Source: Phascolarctos cinereus
Taxonomy: Eukaryota > Chordata > Mammalia > Diprotodontia > Phascolarctidae
DNA: 64,000 bases
NCBI RefSeq assembly: GCF_002099425.1
Contig: NW_018343979.1
Coordinates: 5,055,001 to 5,119,000 of the forward strand
Direction: 5' to 3'
Position 1 is the first letter of the stretch; each line of letters begins with the position of its first letter. Under the pieces are notes generated by a model. The model saw only the letters and a program-made list of their open reading frames with translations, did not search any database and had not been told where the DNA came from. Below are positions 33,246 through 45,509 of the stretch, piece after piece. The translations under genes were made by a program, and so were the position numbers.

Positions 33246-33944
33246 AATCATATGTCATTTTATGATTCGGAATTACTTTTAGGAGCCTTCACATTATAGC
33301 ACATAAATGATCAGACCTTGTAGCTCTGTTATTCTTCCTTTAATCCTTCATCAAAAATTACATGCACATTTATTAAGGTTCTGCTGTTATGCCTATATTT
33401 TATTTGATTATAACAATCTCTTGATTTTATTTTTGACTGAAGTCACTAGAAATCTATTACTTCTATTTTCCCCCCAGCACTTTTTTGGTTTAAATAGTTG
33501 AGTTCAAACTCATTAACATAGACTTGAAAGCACTGTGAGTACTGTAATTGTTCAAATGCCCCTCACCTAATTAAATTTCTCTTAGTATTATTCCCAGTTT
33601 AAGAAAATAATGAAATCCCAAATCAACCATATTGAACAGCAGTATGTGGGGCCCATGGATGCACATTTTCCATAGCATAGTTACCAGAAGACAGTAGGAC
33701 AACCAAACCATTGCTAAACAAAACTGGACATTTTTTGTCTTCAAAGTTGGGTACAACAGTCACTTTTCGAAGACAGTGTAGTAGACACATAGAGCTACTG
33801 TGTAAAGAGATAAATATATTCAAGTGATAGGAAAAGCAGAAAAATAGTAAACAATTATTGTTTGTGAAGGTAGAAGTGCAATGCGGTATAGGGCAAAGAG
33901 TAATATATGTATACTTAGAAGACCTTTAGCTCAGAGACACTTAA
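33246..33944. other. Intronic sequence, no feature recognised
   Basis: Nothing recognised. Confidence 0.35.
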
Positions 33945-34100
33945 GATCAAAGAATAAGAACTGAAAGAGACCCTAGGGTCCATCTAGTGAAGTCCAGCCT
34001 CATCATCTGACAGGAAAGAGGTGAACAACTAGACCAAGCTCACACAGATATTAAGTGGCAGAGCCAGGAGTTAAAAGGTGTTCTGACTCCAAAGTCAACA
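33945..34100 (-). mobile_element. CORE-SINE, antisense
   Basis: 'gaactgaaagagaccctagg', 'gtccatctagtgaagtccag', 'ccaagctcacacagatatta' and 'gtggcagagccaggagttaa' match the antisense THER/MIR3-like family. Confidence 0.65.
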
Positions 34101-34103
34101 TTT

Positions 34104-34375
34104 GAGGTGGTGCAATGGATAGGACACAGTGGGCCTGGAGTCAGGAAGGACCTGAGTGATAATCCAGACTCAGACACTTACTAGCTGTGTGGCCATGGGC
34201 AAATTGCTTAACCTCTCTCTGCCTCAGTTTCTTTAGGTGTAAAATGAGAATAATAATGATAATAGCACTCACCTCCCAGAATTGTTGTGAGGATCAAAGG
34301 AGATATTTGTAAAACAATTAGCACAATACCTGGCAAATAATAGTGCCTTAATAAGTATTTGTTTCTTCCTTTCAG
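34104..34375 (+). mobile_element. Near full-length MIR SINE
   Basis: 'aggtggtgcaatggatagga', 'gcctggagtcaggaaggacc', 'cttactagctgtgtggccat', 'ttgttgtgaggatcaaagga' and 'acctggcaaataatagtgcc' are in order. It is one of the best preserved MIRs here. Confidence 0.87.
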
Positions 34376-34379
34376 GCTA

Positions 34380-34545
34380 CTTTAGTTTTGTGATCATAGT
34401 TTCTCATTTGTTTAAAATGATAAATAATACTTGTACTACCTATATCACAGTGTGGCTTTTTTTTGGGGGGGGGCGGGGAATGGCACATATGACCAGGACT
34501 TTGTAACTATAAAGTACTATATACATGTAAGTTAGTATTCTCAGA
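34380..34545 (+). mobile_element. MIR-like 3' half
   Basis: 'tctcatttgtttaaaatgat', 'aaataatacttgtactacct' and 'aaagtactatatacatgtaa' follow MIR order. An unusual t/g homopolymer run lies inside at 34457-34477. Confidence 0.45.
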
Positions 34546-34646
34546 TAATTAAGCAGGCTAACTGTTGTATTTTAAGAGTTTTATTGATTCTTCTTGAGAA
34601 CAAGTGAGGCAGATTGACAGATTATATGTACCATACTGTATTTTCA

Positions 34647-34910
34647 GTTAGCTAAGTGGTGCAGTGGATGGAGGGTCTGCCCTAGAGTAAGGAAGACTCA
34701 TCTTCTAAAGTTCAAATCTGGCTTTAGACACTTATTTACTAGCCATGGGATCCTGGGTAAGTTACTTAACCCTGTTTGCTTCAGTTTGCTCAATTGTAAA
34801 ATGAGTTGGAGAAGGACATGGCAAACCATGCCAGTATCTCTGCCAAGAAAACCCCAAATAGAGTTATGAAGAGTTGGACACAACTGAAAATGACTAAACA
34901 ACAACAATAA
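34647..34910 (+). mobile_element. RTE-tailed SINE
   Basis: Complete: 'gctaagtggtgcagtggatg', 'gttcaaatctggctttagac', 'ccaagaaaaccccaaataga' and 'gagttggacacaactgaaaa', with an (aac)n end. The 8-bp near-duplication tgtatttt (34637-34644) and tgtatttc (34911-34918) flanks it. Confidence 0.87.
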
Positions 34911-35004
34911 TGTATTTCATTGTCCTTTTATTTTATTTTTTTTGATTTATGATAAGTATGGTATGCTATGATGTGTAATATTTGAGCAGCACGCTAGGGA
35001 GTTA

Positions 35005-35210
35005 GCATAGTGCCAGAGGAAGTGTACCACATTTGGAGACTGAGATCTGGTGTTTAATGCCAGCTTTACTCTTTACCCCCAGTGTGCCCTTGGGCAAGTT
35101 ACTTATGCTTATTGATCCTAAGATCCTCATCTGTAAAGTAAATGGGTTGGACTATGTGACCTCTAAGGTCTTTTTCCCAGCTCTTCATCTATTATTCTAC
35201 CATTATGATA
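35005..35210 (+). mobile_element. CORE-SINE
   Basis: 'cccttgggcaagttacttat', 'atcctcatctgtaaagtaaa' and the tail 'gggttggactatgtgacctc', 'taaggtctttttcccagctc' are present. Confidence 0.7.
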
Positions 35211-35770
35211 TAACAGAAGATGGTTTTTACCTTAATGATTTGAAAAAGCTTATTGTTGTTCTATTACAAATGGATCTCATTGATATTAAATGAAAAACAA
35301 TATAATATATGCATATACAAATGTGTAATAATAGCAGTAACTTTAATAATTGCTGAGTAAGTATTTAGGATGAGAATCTAAGTGGTTTATGAGAGTGGAA
35401 TTTTGTGGAAGTCCTTTGAAAGTTAGTGCTCTATTTGGGACTTGGGATTCTTGCTGATACAGTGCCTCTTTGTGTGCCTAGATTCCCATTCACACTCTTT
35501 CAGGTTAAGCTCAGTAGGAATATAATAGTTGAATAGCTAGGGCTGAACTACCATTGTTCATTACTATTATGATGTGTTGCATAAAGGAACTTTGGGAAGA
35601 AGGGGTAGTGATGCCAAAAATCAGTATAAGTATTTTTTTGTTTGCTTGTTTGTTTGTTTTTCCCCTCTTCTTGGTATATGGAAACCTGAGCAGCTAACTA
35701 AACAACTGATAGGGGTAGAAAATCATTATTTAAGAAGCCTTTAACTTATAATTGGTGCTCTAAGAGTTCA
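35211..35770. other. Intronic sequence, no feature recognised
   Basis: Nothing recognised except a short (tttg)n run near 35636-35660. Confidence 0.35.
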
Positions 35771-35778
35771 TCTAATTT

Positions 35779-36005
35779 CAGAGTTCCAGGCCTGGAGTTA
35801 GGAAGACTCAACTTTCTGAGTTCAAATCCAGTCTCATGAACTTACTAGCTATGTGCCCTGTGCAAGTCATTTAATCCTGTTTACCTCAGTTTCCTCATCT
35901 ATAAAATGAGTTGGAGAAGGAAATGGCAAACCACTCCAGTATCCTTGCCAAGAAAACTCCAAAATGGGATCATGAAGAGTCAGACGTGAATAAAATGGCT
36001 GAACA
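35779..36005 (+). mobile_element. RTE-tailed SINE, head truncated
   Basis: It begins at 'gagttccaggcctggagtta' and runs through 'gagttggagaaggaaatggc', 'aaaccactccagtatccttg' and 'catgaagagtcagacgtgaa'. The 7-bp duplication ctaattt at 35772-35778 and 36006-36012 flanks it. Confidence 0.85.
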
Positions 36006-36029
36006 ACTAATTTAATAATAAGAAATAAA

Positions 36030-36150
36030 CATTGAATTATTTGTTAAGCATGTATTAACTACCGATTATGTGTCAGACAGTGTTCTGGCTCCTAGAAATA
36101 CAAGAAATAAAACAGACTCCATTTTTAGGAGTTGTTATTATATGGAGGCA
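36030..36150 (-). mobile_element. L2 LINE 3' end, antisense
   Basis: 'ttgttaagcatgtattaact', 'accgattatgtgtcagacag' and 'tgttctggctcctagaaata' match the reversed L2 terminus. Confidence 0.65.
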
Positions 36151-36184
36151 TGATACCCTTGGGGTGTAAGGTATTTATGAGATT

Positions 36185-36360
36185 GCATGGAATTGCGAGA
36201 AAAGAACTGGCTTTGGAGTCAGAGGCTTGGGGTTCAAATTCTAGTTCTAGGTGACCTTAGGCAAGTCCCTCAGCCACACTGGGTTTGTTTCCTCACCTGT
36301 GAAATGAGAGGTTAGATCAAATGCCCTTAAGATCTCTTATATCTACAGAGCTATGATCCT
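36185..36360 (+). mobile_element. CORE-SINE
   Basis: 'ctggctttggagtcagaggc', 'gaccttaggcaagtccctca', 'gtttcctcacctgtgaaatg' and the tail 'gagctatgatcctaaat' are in order. Confidence 0.7.
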
Positions 36361-36800
36361 AAATCACTCTGCCCTTTGAACTTGAAAACTATCCATATAA
36401 ATGTATCCAATATTTACTGGGGTGTATTTGTTAAATTTTGTAATTACAAGTGACTCATAGTTTCTTGGTTTTGTTGATCATTCATACAGATGCTTTACTT
36501 CCATGTAATTCTTCTTTTAGTTTTTGATCACAAATGCTTATCAGCATAGACATCTAAGCATGGGAAGAAAGAAGAAAAGGAGGCATTATTCAAACTATTC
36601 CAATTACCTTTGTTAGTAGTTCAAATAAGAAGCTTGGCTGAAATAGAGGTCCTAATTCTGGGGAGAAAATTAAAGTTGGTTATTATCTGTGGACTCAGTT
36701 TTTGCCATTTTCCTCCCCAATTTGATGACTGAAGTTTGTTTCAAATGTGAAACCCTATAACCATAAGGGGTCAGATGAAGGTGGTTATAAGAAACTGAGC
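36361..36800. other. Intronic sequence, no feature recognised
   Basis: Nothing recognised. Confidence 0.35.
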
Positions 36801-36804
36801 TTGT

Positions 36805-36930
36805 CAGATTTAGAACTAGCGGCTATATTCCACATTATCTAGTCCAGCCTCCTCATTTAATAATTCAGGAAATTAGGAGCTACAGAAATTAATTGTCCAA
36901 TGTCACACGAGGAAATCAGTTTCTGCTCAT
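36805..36930 (-). mobile_element. CORE-SINE fragment, antisense
   Basis: 'tttagaactagcggctatat', 'atctagtccagcctcctcat' and 'attgtccaatgtcacacgag' are in antisense order. Confidence 0.55.
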
Positions 36931-36973
36931 AAGATAGTGAGAATTATTATAAATAAAGCAAATAGGTGGTATG

Positions 36974-37228
36974 AGGGCACCTAGGTGGCTCAGGGATAGA
37001 ATGTTATACTTGGAATTAGGAAGACTCAACTCCTGAGTTCAAATCTGCCTAAAAGACCTCTACTAGCTGTGTGACCCTGGGTGAGTCACTTAACCCTGTT
37101 TGCCTCAGATTCCTCATTTCTAAAATGAGCTGGACAAGGAAATGGCAGATTGCTCTAGTATCTTTGCCAAGAAAACCCTAAATGGGGCCACAAAGTGTTG
37201 GATGTGACTAAAAACAACTGAACAACAC
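36974..37228 (+). mobile_element. RTE-tailed SINE
   Basis: Complete: 'agggcacctaggtggctcag', 'ctagctgtgtgaccctgggt', 'tgagctggacaaggaaatgg' and 'ggccacaaagtgttggatgt', with an aac-rich end. Confidence 0.87.
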
Positions 37229-37231
37229 AAA

Positions 37232-37385
37232 AAAACTCATAGAATTGTAAGATTTAAGAGCCAACAAGGACCTTAAAGATCACCTAGCCCAGTGCCATTA
37301 TTCTAAAAATGAGGAAACTGAGCTCATACAGACTAAATTAGGCTAATGGCACATAGTGTATTAGTGAAAGAGCTAGGACCAGAGG
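37232..37385 (-). mobile_element. CORE-SINE, antisense
   Basis: 'catagaattgtaagatttaa', 'ccttaaagatcacctagccc' and 'aaaaatgaggaaactgagct' match the antisense family. Confidence 0.6.
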
Positions 37386-37394
37386 AAATACTTT

Positions 37395-37470
37395 TTTTCA
37401 ACTCTATCCTCTTTCAAGTACTTAGCACAGTACCTGGCACATCATAGGCTCTTAATAAATACTTCTTGGC
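37395..37470 (+). mobile_element. L2 LINE 3' end
   Basis: 'agtacttagcacagtacctg' and 'gctcttaataaatacttctt' form an L2 terminus, about 380 bp upstream of the NKAIN2 exon. Confidence 0.7.
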
Positions 37471-37825
37471 TTGACTCTTTCCACCCTGTTTAGTGAGAGT
37501 AAGATAATCTAGCCTTCAAATGGATGTAGTTTTCCTTGTCAGTGGATGATATGGAGTGTTTGAGAGAATATATGACAACATCATTTACCCAGCTGCTTAC
37601 ACACGTGACAGCTTGTGAATGCTGTTGGATATCTACCCAAACCCTCCTGAAATCATCTGAGTTATTGGGACTACTTCTCTGCCACCTCACTCACCAATTG
37701 AATGGCAAATGCTACTTCCACAAAATGTGTTGGTTAAAAACAAACTCAGGAGATTCCACTCTAGTCTGGCTTAGGTTGTTTGCCTGTTATGTTGATATAG
37801 TGTCTTTGTCACTGAAACAAACTGA

Positions 37826-37852
37826 GCTGCCTCTTGTCTCTTCTGATTCTAG
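37826..37852 (+). other. NKAIN2: Splice acceptor of the NKAIN2 exon
   Basis: A pyrimidine tract (ctgcctcttgtctcttctga) is followed by ttctag, placing the 3' splice site after 37852. A plausible branch region is 'cactgaaac' near 37810. Confidence 0.9.
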
Positions 37853-38865
<1,013 letters not shown>

Positions 38866-38867
38866 TT

Positions 38868-39032
38868 CTTAACTATTTCCTTCTCCAGTTCATTTTACAG
38901 ATGAGGAAACTGAGACAAACAGGGTTAAGTGACTTGCCCAGTGTCACACAGCTAGCAAATGTCTAATTTGAACACAGGCCTTCCTGAGTCCAGGTCAGGT
39001 GCTCTATCCACTGGGCCACATGGCTGCCTCCC
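38868..39032 (-). mobile_element. SINE, antisense, 3' tail truncated
   Basis: 'ttccttctccagttcatttt', 'cagatgaggaaactgagaca', 'gtcacacagctagcaaatgt' and 'gggccacatggctgcc' show RTE-SINE core and head, with most of the RTE tail missing. Confidence 0.8.
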
Positions 39033-39289
39033 TTAAAGGGGATCACATTAAAAATCTTTAATGCCCTTTTCTTTAAGATGGCATTGGAAAGTTCTCTACA
39101 TATCTTCCGCTATTAAGCTGTAGCTACTCCTTGATGTAAGATAGAATCTGGGACAGAGATCCAGTATAATGATTTATTTAAAGGGGGGAAGATGAATTCT
39201 ATGTGTGGTGTGACATTTTTCAAATAACAAGACATAATAGTATAGCACAAATTCCAGCATTGACTATGGAAATGGTGAGACATCAGCTC

Positions 39290-39930
39290 TGCCACATACT
39301 ATTTTGCAAGGTCTCGAGAGAGCACTTCATAGCACCACAGCCTTCATGTAATCTAACCTTTACTTGAAAAAAAAAAAAAGAATTCCCACTATAATATATC
39401 TAGTCACTGAGCCTTCGCTTAAGGACCTGCCATATGGGGAAGCCTAATAGCTAATAAAGCAGCACATGTTTGTATAGTTCTAATTATTAAGGAGTTTTTC
39501 CTCAGATTAACCCCAAAATTACCTTTTTGCAATGTTCACCCCTGGATTCTAACTCTACTCTCTGGGGCAAACCAGACGTATAATTCTACTTTCATGACAG
39601 CTTTTAAATATGCTTTAAAAATTACTATTAAAATTTATTTTCAGTTCTAAATTATCTCCCTCCTTCTTCCCCTCATCCTACCCATTGAGAAGGCAAGATT
39701 TTCAACTACTTTAAAGACAATTATCATGATTACTTCAATATTTTCTTCTCCAGTTCTCCAGAATCACAGTTCCTTCAACTGCTCTTCAAGTGATATGGAC
39801 ACTAGTCCTTCAAAACTCCATTTGTCCACCTTTCCATACTCTCTGGCTTATTTCTACTCTCTTCTGTTTATTAGTGTCCTTTCCAAAATATATGGTGTGC
39901 AGAACTGAATACGAGTGCTTTTAACACTGC
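39290..39930 (-). mobile_element. CR1/L3-type LINE, antisense, with L1 insert
   Basis: Antisense CR1/L3 order: 'aattattaaggagtttttcc', 'tctctggggcaaaccagacg', 'ttcatgacagcttttaaata', and after the insert 'cagttccttcaactgctctt', 'caagtgatatggacactagt' and 'atatggtgtgcagaactgaa'. An A run lies near 39367-39380. Confidence 0.65.
39617..39712 (-). mobile_element. Short L1 3' end inserted in CR1/L3
   Basis: 'ttctaaattatctccctcct', 'tcttcccctcatcctaccca' and 'ttgagaaggcaagatttt' match the L1 3' UTR terminus seen at 12.68 kb. It is a strongly 5'-truncated copy of about 95 bp. Confidence 0.6.
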
Positions 39931-39949
39931 AAGGAATGAATGGAGGAAA

Positions 39950-40080
39950 AAAGTATGAATTAAACACCACCTGTGTTCCAAATACTGTTCAAGGTGCTGG
40001 GGATACTAAGACAAAAGGGAGAAAGGTCCTTTTCTCAAAGAACTAACATTTATATAATATAATAAAGAGCAGTGGTGAAT
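39950..40080 (-). mobile_element. L2 LINE 3' end, antisense
   Basis: 'aaacaccacctgtgttccaa', 'atactgttcaaggtgctggg' and 'gatactaagacaaaaggga' match the reversed L2 terminus. Confidence 0.65.
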
Positions 40081-40604
40081 GTGGAAGCAGATTTTTGTTT
40101 GGGGATTCACAGTCCTGGTATGTGCAGGCACAGGTACATTGTCATGACCTTTCTAGAAACAATGAAAGTATTACTGTAGCTGAGGTCTCACCTCACTTTT
40201 CTTGTCAGTAAAATGAGCCTGTTAATTTGTTCCATTTCGAACTCTAGCTCAGTGATCCTTTGTATGCAGATCTGTCATGATGTGTTGACAATATACTTAA
40301 ATTGGAGAATAGAAGAAATTCAGAAAGTCGGGCTGTTTAGGGTAATCAAGCAGAATAAGTCACATATCCAATAAATTCTGATTTATTCAGAGGAAAGAAT
40401 AAGAAAAGGTATATTAAACTAACAAGACCTAAAGGTTGGGGCTTAAAACTAAAGCACCAAAATAATTCAATGGTACCAACGACAAAGAATCTAAAATCTG
40501 GGTGTTCTCCTGGGTCCAGAAGGGTGCTACAGGAGTGAATTTGAATTGTTTTAGGAAGATTCTGGAGATCACCTGGCAGGAAAAGTTATAGGACACAGAT
40601 CCTT
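40081..40604. other. Intronic sequence, mostly unrecognised
   Basis: A weak CORE-SINE 3' end may lie at 40180-40260 ('cagtaaaatgagcctgttaa'). Nothing else is recognised. Confidence 0.35.
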
Positions 40605-41065
40605 TCTCGAGTTAAACTGCCAAACATTCAAACTCTACTGCAGAGAGCACAACTCCAATGGGCTGGCCGTGTCATTTGAATGCCAATCGTTATGCTTGCC
40701 TAACAGACTATTTTATGGAGAACTCAATCAAGGAAGGCACTTACATGGTGGTTAGAAGAAGCGATACAGGAACATTCTCACTTTGGAATTGATTGCATGA
40801 CATGGGAGATGCTGGGAAAAGACTGCCGAGCATGGTGTACTGCATCAAAGAAGGAGCTGTGTGCTGTAAGCAAAGCAAAATTGAAGTAGCTCAAAAGAAA
40901 TGTGAGATGTGCAAATTTAGAGGATCCACTCCAAATGTTCACAGGCTCTATTTTTGCCTGACCTGTGTTAGAACATTTTGAGCTCATATTGGTCTGATCA
41001 GACACAGTCAGACACACTATAACTTGACTCTAACCTAGTGGTGTCATTTTGGTCCTCTTCCAGGA
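40605..41065 (+). mobile_element. Non-LTR retrotransposon ORF2 C-terminus with C2H2-type finger
   Basis: The translation shows a familiar C-terminal module of APE-type non-LTR elements. 'caatgggctggccgtgtcat' is the RWAGHV-like motif, followed by 'agactattttatggagaact' (RLFYGEL), EGAVCCKQSKIEVAQKK and TPNVHRLYFCLTCVRTF. After an in-frame stop comes AHIGLIRHSQTH, completing a C-x2-C...H-x3-H finger. The stop at 40979-40981 falls inside the finger, so the copy is dead. I cannot assign the clade with confidence; RTE-like or a related group is possible. Confidence 0.75.
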
Positions 41066-41069
41066 CACA

Positions 41070-41790
41070 ACCAGAATGAAACATTGGAAGATAATTATTA
41101 TTTGTGTTGCTGAATACAGGAAACCACCAAGCCAGTGGAAAAGCTAGAGCCCTTTGGCATTTACTGAATTAACAATGGGATTTAGTACCTTTTGTTCTAA
41201 AAGCAGAGGAGAGTTGCCTTTAAGGAAAAATTAGTCTAATCAATCAGATCCTGACAATGGTGATGATCTACCTTCTCTCTAATTCAAGTTCTGTAAGACC
41301 TGACAAGAAGTCATTTCTGCAAATGTATTTGGGAACATAATTCCACTAGACAGAGAGATATATAGACTAATGATATGAGTTGTTTTTGTTTTGTTTTGTT
41401 TTGTTTTCTGTAGGGTGATTTATTTAATGATTTCCTTTTTGGTAAAGAGTTATAAGAACCTCAGCCCCTTTCTAAAGGAGAACAGGCAAGAATTATTCCA
41501 TGACCTGGGGCTAGGGCTTTCTGTTCATGCCTGCTGAAGCTTCTGGGTGAAGACTAGTAAAAGTCCATGGCCTGAAACATCTGGCTGGGGACGGATGAGA
41601 AATGTAGCATCATACGTGGTGAGCTCAGAGATCAGTTAGCAGAGATATGAAGTGACAAATAGAATAGTCAGAAGCAGGAGACAGGGTCTGAATCAGAAAC
41701 ATTAATCAGTATCAGAGTCTCAACAGAATTCTAGTAGCTGGTGAAGAGCTCTGAAACAAGGTCAAACAGAAGTTCTGGATTATCAGAAGA
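41070..41790. other. Intronic sequence, no feature recognised
   Basis: A short (ttttg)n run lies at 41383-41408. Nothing else is recognised. Confidence 0.35.
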
Positions 41791-41794
41791 ATAG

Positions 41795-41965
41795 GACATT
41801 CATTAAAAGCTGAAAGGGACCTTAGACATCACCTAATCCAGCCATTTAATTTTTCAGATGAGGAAACTAGAATTAAGCTACCTGCCCAAAGTCACACAGG
41901 CATTAAATGGCACAGCTAGGACTGGAACTCATATGCTCTGAGTTCAAATCCAGTGCTCTTAAAAT
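41795..41965 (-). mobile_element. CORE-SINE, antisense
   Basis: 'aaagctgaaagggaccttag', 'acatcacctaatccagccat', 'cagatgaggaaactagaatt' and 'gcccaaagtcacacaggcat' are clear antisense THER/MIR3-like sequence. Confidence 0.75.
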
Positions 41966-43070
41966 GAACAAAGGTTGGCACAATTTGCCACTGCTCTTCA
42001 TGCATGTGTATTTTTTTTGTACTAAGGTGTATGATGCTGGCTCTGCCTTCCTGCTTACCTCGAACAAGCTCTGCTCTTAAGCTAGGCAAATCCCTACCGC
42101 CATTGATGCAGATGTCTATATAAATGAAGTGGGATTCTTTAATGCAGAGTATGAACAAAAGAGATATATGTCCATCCTATGAAATTTTCAGCCAGGTAAC
42201 TACAGATAAAACTTAACAGTGGTTTAGGATATGAATTTCATTTTTTCTCATTAGTCCTCCTTTTCACAGATGACAAAAAAATTAGCGGTAGTCACTGGGA
42301 ACCCAAACTCATTAGTAGCCTCAGATGAAACTCTGACACTACAAATGAACATTTTATCCTGAGGGGAGAAAAAGAAGAGAAGAGGTCTCAATTTAGCACA
42401 AAGAAATCTGTAACCTGACTAAGCAGAAGCACTCTCGTATTGTATAATTGTGGGCAACATTTATTAACTCACCAATGATGATGAATACATTACAAGCCCA
42501 AAGGCCATGCCTTTACTCTCTGAATGGAATTGTCTTTGGCATCTCAGTGTGAACAAAGACTGTGGTGCATAAAATATGTCTGGGCACATGAGCATTAGGT
42601 GGTGAGAAGGAATTGTCTGTGAGCACTATTCCTTTAGTGGTACAGTTAGATGGGTAGTCCTGAGGTCACTAGCTGCTACAGTTATGGCGGTTTCCTACTA
42701 TTTTATGGCACCATTCAGAAACATACTGTATTTTATCTCAGCAGGTATTTTAAAATAGGTGGATCCATTTGGACTTTTTAAGAGAATCTAACCAATGTAT
42801 CTACCAATCAGCAAAACTATCATATATGTTGTGAGGTGGGAATTTCATCATGCCATTTCCACTTGTGGGAGATTTTTGTTCTAAAACAATCTGTTTTTCT
42901 TATAATAATAATAATGCCCCCCCATCTTTTTTAATGGGAAATGGGCTAAAGTATTCTAGGTAGAACCCCCGTCTGCCTTTATGTCTCATCAGTTCTAAGG
43001 AGCTAGTTCAATTTGTAGCATCTCATCACAGATATGGCTTTGCCACACCCATGTCTTCAGCTTTTCTCAC
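41966..43070. other. Mainly unique intronic tract
   Basis: No exon, RNA gene or repeat family recognised in about 1.1 kb. Confidence 0.4.
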
Positions 43071-43074
43071 AGTT

Positions 43075-43288
43075 TTGTGTATCATGATCAATCAATAGGC
43101 ATTTATTTAGTATCTTATGAGCCAAGCTTCTGCTCAAAGACCTCCAATAAGAGGAATTCATTACCTCCTAAGGAATCCCACTCCATTTTGTATAGCTCTA
43201 AGTGTTTTTCCCCCCTTTTCATAGAACTGGACTCTGCCTATCTAATACCTCTTCTATTTTTCCATTTGAAAGTCCTTTATCTACTTGA
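43075..43288 (-). mobile_element. CR1/L3-type LINE fragment, antisense
   Basis: 'ctgctcaaagacctccaata', 'aggaattcattacctcctaa', 'ggaatcccactccattttgt' and 'agctctaagtgtttttcccc' match the antisense 3' region of CR1/L3. It ends at a SINE. Confidence 0.65.
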
Positions 43289-43289
43289 T

Positions 43290-43535
43290 AGGGGCAACTA
43301 GGTAGCACACTGGATAGAGTGCTGGGTCTGGGGTCAGGAAGACCTGAGTTCAAATCCAGTCTCAGATACTTACTAGTTGTGTGACCCTGGGCAAGTCACT
43401 TAACCTGTTCCCTCAGTTTCCTCATCTGTAAAATGAGCTGGGGAATGAAATGGCAAACTAAATCTCTGCCAAGAAAACCCAAAATGGGGTCACAAAGAGT
43501 TGGTCATGACTGACGTGACGGAACAACAACAAATG
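43290..43535 (+). mobile_element. RTE-tailed SINE
   Basis: Complete and well preserved: 'aggggcaactaggtagcaca', 'aggaagacctgagttcaaat', 'gtgaccctgggcaagtcact', 'caaaatggggtcacaaagag' and 'gactgacgtgacggaacaac'. Confidence 0.9.
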
Positions 43536-43554
43536 TGTCAAACACTGCAATAGG

Positions 43555-43715
43555 TTCTAGGGCTGTGAAAATTAATTAAGTCAAACATTTATCAAAAGTT
43601 TACTCTGTGCTAGATGCCAGTGATACAAAGAATAATGGGAATCAGCCCCTGCCCTTAGGGAGCTTATAGTTTAATGAGGAAGAAAATGTGATGAAGATAA
43701 TAACCTATATTTATG
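43555..43715 (-). mobile_element. L2 LINE 3' end, antisense
   Basis: 'aacatttatcaaaagtttac', 'tctgtgctagatgccagtga', 'cccctgcccttagggagctt' and 'atagtttaatgaggaagaaa' match reversed L2. Confidence 0.7.
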
Positions 43716-43861
43716 CAACCTTTTTTTTTCCCCCCAAGACACTTAAAATAGCTACTTAAACTGAAGAAAGTAGCTGGAAAAGACAGGACCCTATCTGCTA
43801 TTTTAATTATTTTCCATTAAGATTTTAAAATGATTTTTTTTCCTAAAATCTCTTTAGCTGT

Positions 43862-43965
43862 GATGAGAAAGCTGGCATTGACCCTAGGAAGCCCTGGGTT
43901 CAAATTGCACCTTTGATACTTTTCTCACCATGTGATCCTGGGCAACTCATTTAAACTCTGCTTGA
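43862..43965 (+). mobile_element. SINE head fragment
   Basis: 'gaagccctgggttcaaattg' (B-box-like) and 'atgtgatcctgggcaactca' are from the head and core of a MIR/CORE-SINE. Confidence 0.55.
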
Positions 43966-45505
43966 GGCTAGAAGGGTTAACACTTCTTAGAGGAACCATA
44001 TTAAAATGAAATAAAGAATTTTTTTTCTTTTTAGTAAACAAAAATACAATAGAACTTACGTAATGTTAACATGTAGTTTTCCAAGTCAGCATGCAGCTTT
44101 CAGGGATCCTTATTATGATTTGGAGGCCTCATTTCTATTTGGATTTTACACTACTACTTCAGACAAACTTTTGCAGGCTAGAAGTTGCCAAGAGGATGTC
44201 AACATGTATTGATAAAGGACCTTATCGCATGTAGGAGCTTCCTATAGCAGTGTAGTCACAAGTATAATTCTATAAAGCTGATTCAATGCGATGGTGCTGT
44301 GGTTAGAACAAGGACCTAGATTCTTGAATTATTTTCCCTGTGTTCTGAGATTTGAAAATCAGCAATACTATTTCATCAAATGCCCAGTGTAGCTTTCCAG
44401 AATAATAATGAGACAAACTGAGCTCTTCATCCTAAAGATAATTATTTTTGCCACTGTCTGGGAAGTTCAAAAATGAACATTTCCAGTCACTTCTGGTTGC
44501 TTTAGTATTAACTTCTATTTATTGATCTAGGACATTGTGAAAAATAAGATGTTCCTTTCTTGAAAATGACCCTAGTTCCTAACAGTACCATCCAGCAATT
44601 GTCAACATTATTATTCAGTTACAACATGGTGCCTTGAAAAAAGGGAACCCTTAATTTTGAAAAATGATAGCTTATGACAACAAACAAGTGTCTCATGATC
44701 CTGGAATGTGAAAGCTGTGGTTGAACAGCTGGGGGGAGGGTGGAGTAAGACAAGTTCACAACAAGATAGCTGTGATTTCATTTCTACTGTTTTTCATCTT
44801 CCCTTAGCTCAGAAATCGTGCACTTCTTTCTGCAAGGAGTCACATAACTACTCTAATCTCATGCATAGGATATAGCTCCAATCTCTTAAAGACTAGGCCT
44901 ATGGCATCTCCCTCGGCGTACCAGGGTACCTGAAATATTTGTGCATTTTCTCTCTTCTTTACTGCCACTAGCTAGAAGTCCCACTGGCCCTGTTCCCCCT
45001 CCCATTGTTAGGGAACTAGTAACTAGCACCCTAGTTCTATTTAAATACTTAATATCAGTTAACTTTTACAAAGACATATTTACTTTGAAGATATATAAAG
45101 AACAAAGTACAAATATTCTTTTCAATATGACAAGGCCATGCTCTTTCCTACTTCACCTCAGTTTCTGGGGGAGTAAGTTCAAAACTCATCTCAGTTTCTA
45201 CATAGCATTAGTCCTAGCAAGTTCATGTCCAAATGTGGCATCGTGTGGGATGAGTCCTCATTTCATTTTTCACTGGCATAGGTCTAGAAGTTAGCTTCTG
45301 AAGATGGGAGCTTGATCTTTTCTCCTTGGGGTGTCAATGCCTTGCTAGTTACAAAACCTGTCAGGTATTCTGACTTCTGCATTTCTGTGTCTTACTCTCT
45401 CATCTTTTGAAACTCCCTTCACCAGGCTCTGTGAGAGGAAGATTCACTGAACTCCCCTTGAGGGAAAACCCCCCCAAAAGATATGGCTGTAGCTACCTCA
45501 AGTCT
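43966..45505. other. Mainly unique intronic tract
   Basis: No exon or family recognised in about 1.5 kb. The 117-codon frame at 44941-45294 (+) has no recognisable domain. Confidence 0.4.
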
Positions 45506-45509
45506 TTTT

